From: Rhizophagus irregularis
Taxonomy: Eukaryota; Glomeromycota; Glomeromycetes; Glomerales; Glomeraceae
Length of the DNA stretch: 64,000 nucleotides
Direction: 5' to 3'
Assembly (NCBI RefSeq): GCF_026210795.1
Contig: NC_089431.1
Coordinates: 1,798,001-1,862,000, forward strand
A model generated the notes under the pieces. The model was not told the origin of the DNA. It saw nothing but the letters and a program-made list of their open reading frames with translations, and made no database searches. Shown in pieces: positions 40,577 through 53,259 of this stretch. Positions within the stretch are counted from its first letter, which is position 1. The number at the start of each line of letters is the position of its first letter. Position numbers and translations under genes: made by a program.

Positions 40577-43500
40577 TTAATTATATAATAATAATTTGTA
40601 CAAAATTTCGAAATGCTTGTATAGTGAATTTTATATTAAATAAAGTTTTTTTTTTCAATAAACAAATATTTATTATTTCAGATCATAAAATTTTTGAGCA
40701 CACATGTTCTACAGCCGTTAAAACCTTATTATTATTATTGGATTAAATTAACGTTAATATTAAATTTCGCTGCTGCACAAAAGATAACAATTCTGAATTA
40801 AAAAACCAAAAAATTTGCATAATTAACTCAAAAATAATTATTATTATATCATATTACATTCCATATATTTTACATTTATAATTCTAACTCCTCTTTAAAT
40901 ATGAACTTCTTGTTACAGTATCTAAATAAACTGAAAAAAGACGACAGCGAGAAATGGAAATAATAGGCGTAGATAAAGAATTAAAAAGCGTTAAGCTTTG
41001 TGAGAGTAGTAAGTCTACTAAAAGCAAAATTAAGGGAAATATTCTAACTCATAATACAGTTCACTCTCATATTACATAACTTGATATAACAAAGAAAAGT
41101 CATACTTCTTGATAACGAATTTTAAAGGAAATTTTCTATAGCTCGTAACTCGAATTTAAATATTGTTATACCGCTATACCAAATTTATTAAGGTGTTGCA
41201 CAGTTTATTAACGAATTTTATTTGTGTGAAATTTATGTGATCCATTACAACTAACTTAAGTCACTACTCTAAAAATCACTTGACCTGTAAAGTCACGTGT
41301 TTATAGAGAGTGAAAATTTGCTCACAAATCTCGCGCCCACATATATTATATTTTTCAAAATTATAATATTCAAAAATAGATAAACCATCAGTATCATAAT
41401 AAAAGAATTGCAGGGAGAAACAAGAACAGAATTAATAGCTGCTAATTCTAGAAAATATTGGGTTGAATGAGAACAAAACACGTACTCATGATATCGAAGA
41501 ATTAAGATTATTTTGATTTCGGAGATAAATGAGATTATTACAATAGAAGTCTATAAGATCGTAGTTGAATTGTAGGGTAAACATCTATCCTTTGATATGA
41601 TTCAAATAAAGGAATATCTAAATATCTATAATTTAGTTGCTTTACAACGAACGTTAAATTAATCGTCACATATTTTTGTCTCTATAGTAAACGTGGAATA
41701 ACTTCTTCTTTTCTAGTAATTCTACTTACCCATATCGGAGTGTCAATTTTAAAATTACAATGTTTATTCGCATTTATCAATAAAAAAGAAATGATAGGTC
41801 CTTTAAAATACTAATAATACATTGTGGTCAATATGTGATGTAAATATACTATTAATTCTCCGCACGTTAATTAATTTAAAAATATAATCAATTGTTGAAA
41901 ATACTTTTTTAGTTTTGTGATTAAAAGAGTTAAAATAAATCATTGCTGCAATAAGAATTATAAAATTCTTTCGAATACGGTTATAAAACCAGCAATATGA
42001 CGGGGAATATCAAAGCCATTCATACGTTTGTAATTTCCCAAGAAAAATATCTTTGAACTTCGCCTGTTACAAGATAGTTAGGCGGCCCAACAATATCAAA
42101 ATGTTGATATGCGATTTTGCATTGCTTCTTTAGTTATAACTGAATCGTGAGTAATTTTCGATGAGATTATTTGTATGATATGCAAATATGTTATTGATCG
42201 AATCATTTGGTAATATTACTCTAAAAGGATATACTTTTAAGAGAAAATTATCTTCCACCGATATCAGATATATGATAAAATAGCTAATGAAATAAATCTG
42301 CTTAATTCATTTTGCTCATTTTGTTGAATAACAGGATGCTATCTACATGCCTCGCTTCCCAAAAAATGATTTCGTCAATGTAAAAATCATCTCTTTTTAA
42401 AATTATTTCTAAAATAAATGGATTGAAGAAGAAATTTAGTTGATTTAAACAAACGATCGGGTTTATCACAACATTCCATAACATATCCAAAGATATTTTT
42501 CGTTAAGTTAATTCAATAATTTCATCATTTTTGATTACGGTTATAATTTTGTTTCCTATAAAAGAAAATGTTAGAAAATTTCATTTATATTTTTAAGCTT
42601 TTAAAAAATTATTGTATATTGAAAAATACCAGGATTTCAAATACTTTAAGTGAATTTAACAATCCTTTTTCTCAGTAAAGGGAGTTTTAAAACATGAAAT
42701 TCTTTATATTTGAATTTTCATAAAGTGTATGAGAGATTGGAGAAAGCGAAATCGTACCTTTCTTTTGTTTCATAAAGTTTTTATAACTATCTTTCCCTAT
42801 AAAAATTTGCAGTCATGAGAATTTTTTTTAATTATATATTATTATTATATATTATTATCAACGCTTTACGAAAAATATTTATAAGATTACCGGAATTGGA
42901 ACTTTATATGAAACCCTAACTTAATAACTGGTAAAATGAAAAATTCCCCATTTAAGTAGCCACATGAATATATTACATTCTTTGGCAGTTTAAAATCTTT
43001 TTTAGATAATAATTTACATAGACTCTAGAAATAAATGGTTATATATTAGCATTCCCCATATTAAAAAAATATTTATCGGACCGCTACGAAACTTTTGATA
43101 AGAATTTTGGAATAAGAAAATAAAAAAAAAATGACTCATTCGAGGTTTTTATATGAAAAAGCTATATATTATTCGGAGGTAACTTCTGCTGTAGAGAAGC
43201 GTGACAGCGTGTCATGACTAGTGATTACTAAATAATTACGATCTTATATCAAACTCCGATATAACGATGTTGGGTCCGGTGTAAACTCCTGATGTCCTGA
43301 TGTTCACATGAGTAATACTTTGCTCAATGATTACGACATATAAATATATACAATATAAAGCTGATATGTCATATCGAGTATATCGAGTCATACAGATTAT
43401 GATAAAAAAAATCACTTACGCGTTTTTTTATAAAAATCATTTTTACGCACTAAATTTCTCAAAAAACTCTTTCTCTTTCTCAAAAAAAAAAAAATTCTCA

Positions 43501-43580
43501 AACAACCCTTTATACAAAAAACTACAAAAAAAAGTAAAAAATTTATATATAATCCTTCCGCTTTTTTTATATAATAACAA
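40577..43580. other. 3 kb gene-poor region
   Basis: I see no supported gene. Short open frames on both strands have no family resemblance and AT-driven composition. CACGTG-containing words occur near 41293. No tandem repeat or inverted repeat stands out. Confidence 0.45.
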
Positions 43581-44935
43581 GTGGGAAAAAATGGTGAGGG
43601 TAAAAAAGAGGAAAAATCGCAACAATAATGCCAGTTACTTACATAGGACAAGCTTTAAGAAGCGAGATCAGAAGTGACCATCATTGCAGGTGAGTAGGTT
43701 TGGATGTTGAGACGAAGGTTACCTAGTCTCCGTTATTCCGTAGTTGCGATAAAGTGGTCATGAGCATAATGGTGGTCGAGGTATACCACTTTGGTCACTA
43801 CCGTATGTATGGTCACTACAAGTATACCATACAATCACCATCTGTATGGTCACCTCATAGAAACTATATGGTGCTGCAGAGTCACTTACCCACTTTAGCT
43901 TCGCCAAACGCTTGCTTAGGCTGGTCCCAACATTCACATTGTATATTTGTAGACGTATCCATTGTTTTCATATTGAACAAGTGGAAAAAAATGGTGAAGA
44001 TAAAAAAAAAGAGGAAAAATCGCAACAATAATGCCAATTACTTACGTAGACAAGCTTTAAGAAGCGAGATCAGAATTTACCATCATCGCAGGTGAGTAGG
44101 TTTGGATGTTGAGACGAAGGTTACCTAGTCTCCGTTATTCCGTAGTTGCGATAAGGTGGTCGTGAGCATAAGGGTAGCCGAGGTATACCACTTTGGTCAC
44201 TACCGTATGTATGGTCACTACAAGTATACCATACAACCACCATCTGTATGGTCAATTCATAGAAACTATACGGTTCTGCAGAGTCACTTACCCACTTTAG
44301 CTTCGCCAAACGCTTACTTAGGCTGGTCCTAACACTCACATTGTATATTTGTAGACATATCCATTGTTTTCATATTGAACAAGTGGAAAAAAATGGTGAA
44401 GATAAAAAAAGAGGAAAAATCGCCAATTACTTACGTAGACAAGCTTTAAGAACTATGGTTCTGGCGTTTTCTTTTAACTTTTTTTACATAAAAAACACTG
44501 AAACTATGGTTCTGGCATTTTTTTTTAATTTTTTTTTACATAAAAATGCCGGAACTATGGGTTTTGGCATTTTCTTTTATTTTTTTTTACATAAAAACGC
44601 CAGTACTATGGTCCCGGCGTTTTAGTAGGTTTGGATGTTGAGACGAAGGTTACCTAGTCTCCGTTATTCCGTAGTTGCGATAAGGTGGTCATGAGCATAA
44701 GGGTGGCCGAGGTATGGTATACCACTTTGGTCACTACCGTATGTATGGTCACTACAAGTATACCATACAACCACCATCTGTATGGTCACTTCATAGAAAA
44801 CTATATGGTGCTGCAGAGTCAACTTACCCACTTTAGCTTCGCCAAACGCTTACTTAGGCTGGTCCTAACACCACATTGTATATTTGTAGACGTATGATTT
44901 ATGCCCATTGTTTTCATATAGAATGTTCAAGTAGG
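43581..44935. repeat. Three tandem copies of a 400-bp unit
   Basis: Units start at 43581, 43981 and 44383 with GTGG[G]AAAAAATGGTGA. Each carries GGTTACCTAGTCTCCGTTAT, GGTATACCACTTTGGTCACT, GTATACCATACAA and CCCACTTTAGCTTCGCCAAA. Copies 1 and 2 are about 95 percent alike by eye. In copy 3 the segment after AAGCTTTAAGAA is replaced by a smaller array (44450-44625), and the unit tail is altered after 44890. Short open frames in the unit are not consistent between copies, so it is probably non-coding. Confidence 0.85.
44450..44625. repeat. 58-bp hairpin array inside copy 3
   Basis: Three full copies and a partial one of ACTATGGTTCTGGCATTTTT plus T-rich filler plus TTTACATAAAAATGCCGGA. Each unit can fold on itself (GGCATTTT with AAAATGCC, or CTGGCGTTTT with AAAACGCCAG). 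Confidence 0.75.
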
Positions 44936-45618
44936 CAAAGAATATATGACTCTTTGGAATCTCGTAGGCCCAAAATGCTATCTTTCCTTTTGAACAGGCT
45001 CAAAGTGTTATTAATAGATTTACGTCTGATGGTAGATGTACAATGTGTACATACTGAATGTAGAAATACGATTTTAGATTAGGACCTATTGGTCCTATCA
45101 TAATGGTACTTACTTAGCCTTATGTTTGTTCCAGAACTGACGAAATTTTGCCTAACCTACATAATTTATGGAATATTTCTAGTAAATTTCTTAATAACAT
45201 TAGTAGATCTAAAATTTATTTAATAAGAACAAATGCGTATTGTGTACAAAAGTTAACTTTAACTATAATTAAACATAGGTCATTTAAACTTTATTAATTG
45301 TAATAACTAGCTAAAACTAAAATAATAAATAATAAATGTTAAAACAATTGTTTCAGTTAAGACCAATTAATAAATCATGCACGTGCCAATTTTAGTTTCG
45401 CAAGTTTAGGCAGTTTCGGAATAGCTGAAATCAAAACTTAAATTGGCGCCAATTGCAAACCAGTTTCGTCCGAAACATTGAATATCTAAGTTTTTTACAG
45501 AAAAAGTATTGAAGAATTGAAAAAGTTTGCGACAATATGTGAGAATATATCGATCCAAAAGATCTAGTACCAAAAAAAATCAACTCATGATAAGGTATCG
45601 CAACACACGACGCCTTAC
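44936..45618. other. Spacer
   Basis: Nothing supported. TTTCG-rich words near 45400-45475 recur at 47070-47140. Confidence 0.35.
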
Positions 45619-45792
45619 ATGATCATTGGTCGAATCATCGCTCTTCATCCACAAGCCAGATATTTCATCAACAAACAGACTCCAGAGGTCTACAGTATCA
45701 TCCCTTATAAGAATTACATTTCTCAATGCTTCAACCTCATCGAAGCAGCAACTTATAGATCTCCCTACACCTTTTCAAGCTTACGCACATAA
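45619..45792 (+). CDS. Unassigned coding-like fragment (57 codons)
   Basis: MIIGRIIALHPQARYFINK followed by a balanced amino-acid mix (IPYKNYISQCFNLIEAATY) and a TAA. The frame is open upstream to a TAG at about 45552. Codons end often in C (ATC, TTC, CTC, AAC), unlike the AT-ending codons of neighbouring genes, hinting at foreign or older origin. A second frame overlaps, open to 45844. No family is recognised; it may be a gene remnant. Confidence 0.3.
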   Translation: MIIGRIIALHPQARYFINKQTPEVYSIIPYKNYISQCFNLIEAATYRSPYTFSSLRT

Positions 45793-45844
45793 CGAATATT
45801 CTTTGATCAGTTTAATTCCACAAATGGAGGGTTATTTATTATAA

Positions 45845-47873
45845 TCCAACAACCTCATCATCATCTACGATGCTCGAAGATTTAGAAACTTTATTTTGAC
45901 GAATCTGTTTCGTCATTTTCTGCATAATTGATGTAGAAGGCTATTTATTATAATTGCTCGACATTCTAATAATGTTGTAGTCTTTAAATTTATTATTTTT
46001 TTCTTTGTGATTCGATTCAAGATAAGATTATTGTTTTTATTTTGGATAATTTTTTTTACACATATTATAATATTATTTTGAAACTACAGAAATAAGTGAT
46101 TTTTTTGGTTTTATTTAAATAATTTAATAAGATATTACTAATAATTAAAGAAAATGAATTAGAATCAATAAACAACCTGCCAATTCAAAGTTAGCAATTA
46201 TTGTTTTACTGAGTTTAAAATATACGTATGAATGGTTATCTTCTTTCTAATCTTTCCTATAGATGAATTTCTGTTAAACGTAACAGCATTTTCATCAAAA
46301 GTCTGAATGTTTTTATTATCCAGATAATGGATTACCTGACAGATATCTGACAGATATCTGATGGATAAACCGATTTGTTATAATTTTAATAATGCGTAAA
46401 AAAATTATAAAAAACTTTTAATCAAATATTAAATATTTGTAACTATGAACTTTCATATTAGTGAGCAGCCAATTTCACAGGGTAATGGTTTTCTGGAACC
46501 GTTCAGTAATACTTAATCAATCTTTCATGAATTAGTGTTTAATTAAAAGGATAAACTGAAAAGTTTACTAATAAAATTATACATAATTTCACTGGAATAC
46601 TTATCATGATTTTTGCAGGACACTTAAGCCCGAGGCGATGCAACATAATTAACACACGTGACAAGCAAGTAATCGAAATCAAGTAAAGGGGTTAGAAGAA
46701 TTATATTATAAAACAAAATGTATTGACTAGTTATTTCTCATACAATAAATAAATAAACTACTTGATTCATACATAATTACATAAATTTCTAGTACTAGAT
46801 CTATTTAGAAAGAACTTTTTCCCTGTAAAAAAAGTCGATCCGTTTTTTACATTCCGTCTTTTTTCCGTAAAGGCTCATACTTCCGGAATTAATAACCTTA
46901 TATCACGGAATTTATCGAATTATTTATATTTTCCGTGAATGGATCCGCAAAAGGCTCATTTTTACGGAGTTTTTACAGAAATAACGGATAAAATTTTTTA
47001 TAGGGTTGACTAAAATTTATCTGCTAAAATTAGCTTAATTTAATATATTTTTAAGCAAAAAAAGTTCGATTTGGGTTCAGAAATTTCGCCAGGTTTCGGA
47101 AGTTTCGTCGAAATTTTAGTTTCGGTTTCGCCCAAAACACTAAATTATACAACTCTAAAGACATTATTTTAGCACACAAAGGTCATAAAACATAATGAGG
47201 CTGTAATAAAGTAACAAACAATTTGTATATTAGGAATGTGTTTAAATTTCAATCATTATTAACATTAAAGTTAATCCAAACAACAAAAATAGTAATACAA
47301 ATTTCGGAAGACTGAATTCATTTATGTTTATTACAAAAAAAAAAAATATGTACACACATTTTGTCATTTTCAGGTAAAAATCAAAGTAATAAAATAGAGT
47401 TGTTTGATCACCTGTTTATTAGAAATACAAATTGAATGATGTCTGGACTTTTAGACTCTGCTGATTATTTATACGAAGTTAACAAAAATTTTATTCATTA
47501 CATGTGTATACTTCTAGGGTATGGTGACTATGGTCTCGATGCCATGGTGCTTGTGTGTAATATATATCACATATTTATCACGTGACATGGATGTGACAAA
47601 AAGTGTCGGGATTTTGGACAGTACCGGGTATGAAGGGTACGCCATTCATGCAATTCAATCCCTTAATTAGAAATAATTCCAAAAGCTTGTTACAGTTCTT
47701 AAGTAATAAATTCAATAAATCAAAAAGTTCCTATAAATAAATAATCTCTCTACAAAATTTTAGCTGTTAAACCATAATATTTTCTAAAATTTCTTGTACT
47801 AACATAACTAATTACGCCGACTAAAGAATGGAAATTGCAAAAGCAACCACTCAAAGCACACAAAATAAACTGT
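45845..47873. other. Gene-poor spacer
   Basis: Contains the family A element at 46821-47005 and short GTTTCG-rich stretches near 47070-47140. No gene is supported. Confidence 0.4.
46821..47005 (+). mobile_element. MITE, family A, copy 4
   Basis: 185 bp, CCCTGTAAAAAAAGTCGATC to TTTTTTATAGGG, full-length with all family motifs. Flanks are TTT and TTG, so the 3-bp duplication has one mismatch. Confidence 0.85.
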
Positions 47874-48750
47874 GCTATCAAGGCGAGCAACGAATTTGCA
47901 AAGAATTTACACCGGGATGGATTAGATCGTGGATGCATTCAATATTTAATGACTCTATGGTAATAAGACAGGGAAAGATGATTCTCTCTGAATTATGTTA
48001 TATCTTTTAACACGTTCTTTCAATTATTCAAATCCTTCACCAGAGATGAAATATCACTTTATCGTTCACTTAACGGATTAAGTAACGTTGCTAGTGGTGG
48101 TACTCGCCTTTACGACAGTATAGTTAATGTCATAAAAACTTTCCATAGTAATGGTGATCGTTCTCGTCCCTGGATTTTGGTTGTCGTGACTGATGGTGAT
48201 GACAATAATAGCAGTCTAAGTTTTAAAAAATTCTGAAGAAATATCACGACTATTTACAAAGGAATTGTTGGGGTTGGAGACAATGTAGATTCAACGAAAA
48301 TGGAATAGGTATGTCATTCTTTGTTTTTTATTTTATTTGGAGAAGTTTAGCGTTATATTTCCTTTGAAGCAAGGCATGTTTCGATATTTTAATTTTTAAG
48401 TCGTTATTGAATATTATCCTTCTTCAATGTTTTTAAAAACAAAATCAGATGGCTAGCATTTCCAACTTTATACACTTTCCCGTCAAAGATTTTTACCTTC
48501 TTGAACTTGTATTCTTGACTCTCGATTAGTCGGTAACTAATCTGCATCATGGGCCGAGGTTCAAAGACGCAGAAATCTCTGCAAATTTGCGATCGATTAT
48601 GCTCTCTTGATCGACGTATCGGGATCCATGAATAGTGTAGTAAGTTTGCCACACCTCAATGTTTTGAAGGACATGACTTGGAAAAAAAATATTACAGAGG
48701 AGATTGGTATTGTGATGTGTGTGGAGAAGATAGTGATAATACGGTAGACT
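47874..48750 (+). pseudogene. Broken and rearranged von Willebrand A (vWA) domain gene
   Basis: The first part has AIKASNEFAKNLHRDG, then two stops, then SLNGLSNVASGGTRLYDSIV and WILVVVTDGDD (the MIDAS Thr-Asp). Later, GIVGVGDNVDSTKME ends at another stop. Further downstream a separate block reads IDYALLIDVSGSMNSV: the DxSxS MIDAS start of a vWA domain, which should precede the first part but follows it by 400 bp. It is followed by CFEGHDLEKKYYRGDWYCDV plus CG, a Cys/His zinc-binding motif. vWA domains are metal-dependent adhesion folds used in protein interaction. Stops and the scrambled order show that it is not functional. Confidence 0.65.
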
Positions 48751-51700
48751 TTTTAATATATTTTGTTTTTCATACTCCGTTTATTTTTTGAAATATTGAC
48801 TTGACTTTTTTTTTGTAAATCGTGTGAACAGGTATCCCACCTAACTTGATTCTTTCTTCATTTTATTTTATTTATTTTTTTTTTGTAAACAATTTATTTT
48901 AAAAAAATTCTTTATCTTCCTTTATCTTATCCTTTTTATTATTATTCTTATGTACATAATTCTATAAGTTTTTTTTTGGCATATGTGGATTATAAAAGTA
49001 TTCTTATAAACGCTGGATGAAATTATAAGCGTTTTTATAACAGTACAAATTCATATTTCATATTTTATATAAATATTTTATTTCTTATTAAATATGTAAA
49101 ATATGTGTAAAAATATAAATTTTCTTCAATAAAGCGTTAAAAAGTTATTTTTAAATACAAACACTATCTTTACTATAAAAATGTAAGTTCCTTTAATCTT
49201 TTTTATTGACGAAAAATTTCTAGTTAGATGTTACACAAGATAAAGCCAATAAACTCGGACACATCACGTGACGGAACTTTTTATCGTTTAGCATACACAT
49301 ATCACAAGATTGAAACTCAGTAATTTATTTTTTATCACGCATATTGTATTACTATTACTAAAGCTCGAAAATGTGAAATTGGAGAAATTAAAATATTAAT
49401 AATAAAAATGCTTTATACATGTACGTTAAATCTCAAATAAAATTTCTTCATTAAAAATCTAAGTTGTATGATATAACTTGATTGATTAGATCCAAAATTC
49501 TTCTATTGCAATATAAAATAGTAGCATGTTTCCAACTATTTCCATTCCAATAAAGTCTCCAATTAACTTAATTTTTGCTATCCAAATAATGGCTCCTTTA
49601 TTGTTACAATTTCTATGAAATGATGCAGCATTAAATACATCCCTACTTTGAGCGATATAAGAACTTCATAAGGAATACTTTTAATCCATGAAGCAGATTA
49701 TTTTTGAAAGTGAAGTATTAGCTTTAAGTTCCATATTAAATTTTAAGACATATTCTTAAAAGAAATAATGTAAAAAATCAAATCATAAAACAAATAATTA
49801 AAAAACTAGCGTTTTTTAATACATAACCTAGTAGAAATCGGGAAATGTATTCATTAATTTTAAGGTCGAAGAATTGAATGCTCAAAAATATCAAAAAAAA
49901 CATGCAAAATTCGTTAAAGTATTGGAAATGCTCTCATAAAAATTTTTTGTTATATTTTATCGCCGTTTTCAAAATAGTATACGTAATTTATTTGTGATTG
50001 TATATTCGAATACCAATATTCGCCCGGTTTTCGTCCGTTTTTTGTCCATATTTCGTCCGGTTTTCGTCCGGTTTTCGATTTTCTTTTTTTTTTATTCAAT
50101 TTAACTGAATACATCATTTTGAAAACGGCGATAATAGAGAATTAACTTATTATTAAAATTTTTTTTTATTTGTGATTTGTATATCATAATCATATACGTG
50201 AAAATAAGTAGAGAAATTAATTTAAATTATTACGTTAGAAAATCGTCATTTTAATTGATAAAAATAAGATTTCTTCACATTTGATAAAATGAATTGGTCA
50301 AGATATAAAAAAAGATTCAGTAACACCATCAGGATTTGGGAGAATAATTTTCCGAACAATATTCAATAATCTTATAAATAAATCCGCCAATCAATCATTT
50401 TTCTTTTATATCTAATGGAATTCATATGAATAGGAATTAATCGAACTATACAAAGCGTTACTAATCATAGAATCATAGATACATTTTCATTAACTAACTA
50501 TCATAAGGTCGCTCGAAGACAACAGCCCCACCGTTACCCCTATATTCTGATTCATACAGAAGCTACACGAGCCAAAGCACCAAATAACTTGGATCCCAAT
50601 TTCTAAAGTCTTTTTTCACATGAAAGAATGATTTTGATACATTTAAATATTATAAGAGCGCTCGATTATATACTATAAAAGTTTACCAATTGAATTTTTT
50701 TTTTGTTTACCCGGATTTAACCATAGAAATTTCTTTTACTGGAAAAGACCCTTATATACTATGAATTATTCAACTACTTAGTTTTGAATTCATTCCATAT
50801 CATTCGAAGTAAAACCTGATTTCAAAATCTATAAAAAAGGTAAAGGAGAAGAAAATTTCTAACTTTGTATGATAAAAGAAGAAATAAAGTATAGTAAAAA
50901 AAAGTAAATGAAAATATTATCCTGATTACGAATTAATTTAGTATGAAATTTGTGAAAATCGCATGCTTATTGAACGATTTAACGGGCAATCTTTGATCAA
51001 CGATTCACATGATAACTGAATTACAAATCATTCTTGAATGAATTTATATGAATATAAAAACCCCTTCCAAATGGCTGCACATTATTCGTCAACTAAACAT
51101 TCGTATTAGTAAACTTAATTAATCGCTTTCATAGCTATTACTAATTTAGTATTGGCGGGTGAAAACGAAAAGTTTCTATAGTAGCGTGGTATAACAGTTA
51201 TCAATTCGCACATAGATAAGCCACTTGTTCCACAATTTCATAAAAATTTATGAATGTGATTGGAAAATTTTCGATTTCAACTCAAAAAATAACTGTTGGT
51301 GTTATCAAACAGTAAATCATACAAGTAAATCATACAACATTACAAATCAAGTTAAAAAAATTTTCATTTTGTCGTCGATCATATGTAGCCATAATGCAAA
51401 GTTGCACAAAGAAACTTAGCCAAAGAGATATAATAATTATTATGCAGAAAACGGTCGGAATATTTTCGGTTAACAGTATAATGAATTGATTTTCGGGTAA
51501 TTTACGGAATAAAATTGAAGTTTCATATGCTGAAACCTATAATAAAATGAATGATTTTTTTCTCATTGTTTACATTTATGATTTTCAACAGGTTTGGATT
51601 ATTTTGACGATCATGCATGTTATGAAATGACGGCAAATTACGAATTCAGTTTTTTTTTTTCATTTTTTTTTTTCCAGCGATTTAATCACTCTTTTTAAAT

Positions 51701-51996
51701 TGGAATAATATTTACCCGAGAATAAAATTATGATATTTAATACTAACTTAATAAAAATATGTAATTTATAATTCTCTGACCGAAAAAATTTTAAATTTAT
51801 TTTAAATACAAGATATATTATTTTATTATTATTTAAAAAAAAAAAAAATTTTTATAGTTTTGCATCTAAAAATCAAAATAATTTCCGGTCCCATCCCAAA
51901 ATTAGTAGCTCATTATTTACCTTAATTTGGTTAGTAGAATTTATATATTCCATTTAAACTCTCTTTTGTAAAACATTAAAAAATTTTTTTATTACA
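48751..51996. other. 3.2 kb gene-poor region
   Basis: AT-rich with the small inverted-repeat element at 49957-50134. Short frames (for example 51225-51419) show no family resemblance. A TATA-like TTATATATTC at 51941 precedes the Sel1 gene. Confidence 0.45.
49957..50134. mobile_element. Small TIR element with a TTTTCGTCCGG tandem core
   Basis: TTATCGCCGTTTTCAAAAT at 49957-49975 is repeated exactly in inverse orientation at 50116-50134. Between them are four to five copies of TTTTCGTCCGG or close variants (about 50027-50087). It has a MITE-like layout with GC-rich internal iterons. Confidence 0.75.
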
Positions 51997-53259
51997 ATGT
52001 CATACTTTTTTCCTTTAAACGATAAAATTATTCAAAAGTCAAGTTCAAATATCTCTAATAATGATGAAATTTTCTTAAAAGAATTTTTAATAGATTTTTA
52101 TAGAAAAATTCTTTATATAAACGATTTTAATAATTTTGAAAATATTTTAATCGAACTTATAAATATTAAAAATACGAAAACTATTTTAGAATTAATGAAA
52201 AATCATAAAGAAAATGAATTTTGGTTTTCTAGTATTATTGGATTTTTTTATCAATATGGTATCGATTGCGATATTGATAAAGATATTGCATTAGAATTTT
52301 ATTTATTGGCTATTAAAAATGATGAATCTTTGGATCATAAATTTAACTTATTAGATATAAATAATGATGATAATGATGATTTTATTATGCTTCAAAATAT
52401 TAATTGTATAATTGGAAAATATTTATTATCATTATTTTATTATAAAGATATTATATTAGATATAAGAAATTTAAATGGTTTAAGTGATTTAGTTATTAAT
52501 TATTTAAAATCTGCTAGGAAAGGTGATCCAATTGATCAATATAATTTAGGAATTTGTTATCAATATGGTAGAGGTGTAACACAGGATTATAAGAAAGCAT
52601 TTGAATGGTATTTCAAATCTGCTAATAATGGTTATGCTAGAGGTCAATGTAATTTAGGTTTATGTTATTATTATGGAAGAGGTACAGTTCAAGATTATAA
52701 AAAAGCTTTTGAATGGTATTTTAAATCTGCTAATAATGGTTGTGCTAAAGGTCAAAATAATTTAGGTTATTGTTATCAATATGGTAAAGGTGTAAATTTG
52801 GATTATAAGAAAGCATTTGATTGGTATTATATATCTGCTAATAATGGTTATGCTAGAGGTCAATATAATTTAGGTTATTGTTATTATGATGGAAAAGGTA
52901 TATCTCAAAATTATGATAAAGCATTTGAATGGTATTCAAGATCTGCAAATAATGGTCATGCCATGTCAAAAAATAATTTAGGTTATTGTTATGAATATGG
53001 TGAAGGTGTTGTACAAGATTATAATAAAGCTTTTGAATGGTATTTAAAATCTGCAATTGATGGTTGTGATTTAGGTCAATATAATTTAGGTTATTGTTAT
53101 TATAATGCTATAGGAACTAGATTAAATATTGAAGAAGCTATATTTTGGTATAAAAAAGCTTTAGATAATGGAATAGAAGGTGCATATATTGAATTGAATA
53201 AAATTTTATCAAGGAATAATTTCATTTATAATAATAATAAAAATAAAGTTAATTACTAA
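51997..53259 (+). CDS. Sel1-repeat protein (420 aa)
   Basis: Single intact exon. An N-terminal helical region (1-165) has no clear family, although residues 70-110 (SIIGFFYQYGIDCDIDKDIA) look like a degenerate Sel1 unit. Residues about 170-405 contain seven Sel1 repeats of 36 residues with a YNLGICYQYGRGVTQDYKKA-type sequence. The consensus (GRGVTQDYKKAFEWYFKSANNG) differs clearly from that of the giant Sel1 gene (GIGIEKDEVKAFYWYQKAAENG), so the two are separate lineages. No kinase domain follows. The likely role is a scaffold for protein interaction. Confidence 0.88.
   Translation: MSYFFPLNDKIIQKSSSNISNNDEIFLKEFLIDFYRKILYINDFNNFENILIELINIKNTKTILELMKNHKENEFWFSSIIGFFYQYGIDCDIDKDIALEFYLLAIKNDESLDHKFNLLDINNDDNDDFIMLQNINCIIGKYLLSLFYYKDIILDIRNLNGLSDLVINYLKSARKGDPIDQYNLGICYQYGRGVTQDYKKAFEWYFKSANNGYARGQCNLGLCYYYGRGTVQDYKKAFEWYFKSANNGCAKGQNNLGYCYQYGKGVNLDYKKAFDWYYISANNGYARGQYNLGYCYYDGKGISQNYDKAFEWYSRSANNGHAMSKNNLGYCYEYGEGVVQDYNKAFEWYLKSAIDGCDLGQYNLGYCYYNAIGTRLNIEEAIFWYKKALDNGIEGAYIELNKILSRNNFIYNNNKNKVNY

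Noticed and set aside
43680-44200. tRNA-like string GGTGGCCGAGG in the 400-bp repeat
   Set aside because: No acceptor stem, anticodon arm or TTC loop can be formed at the right spacing.
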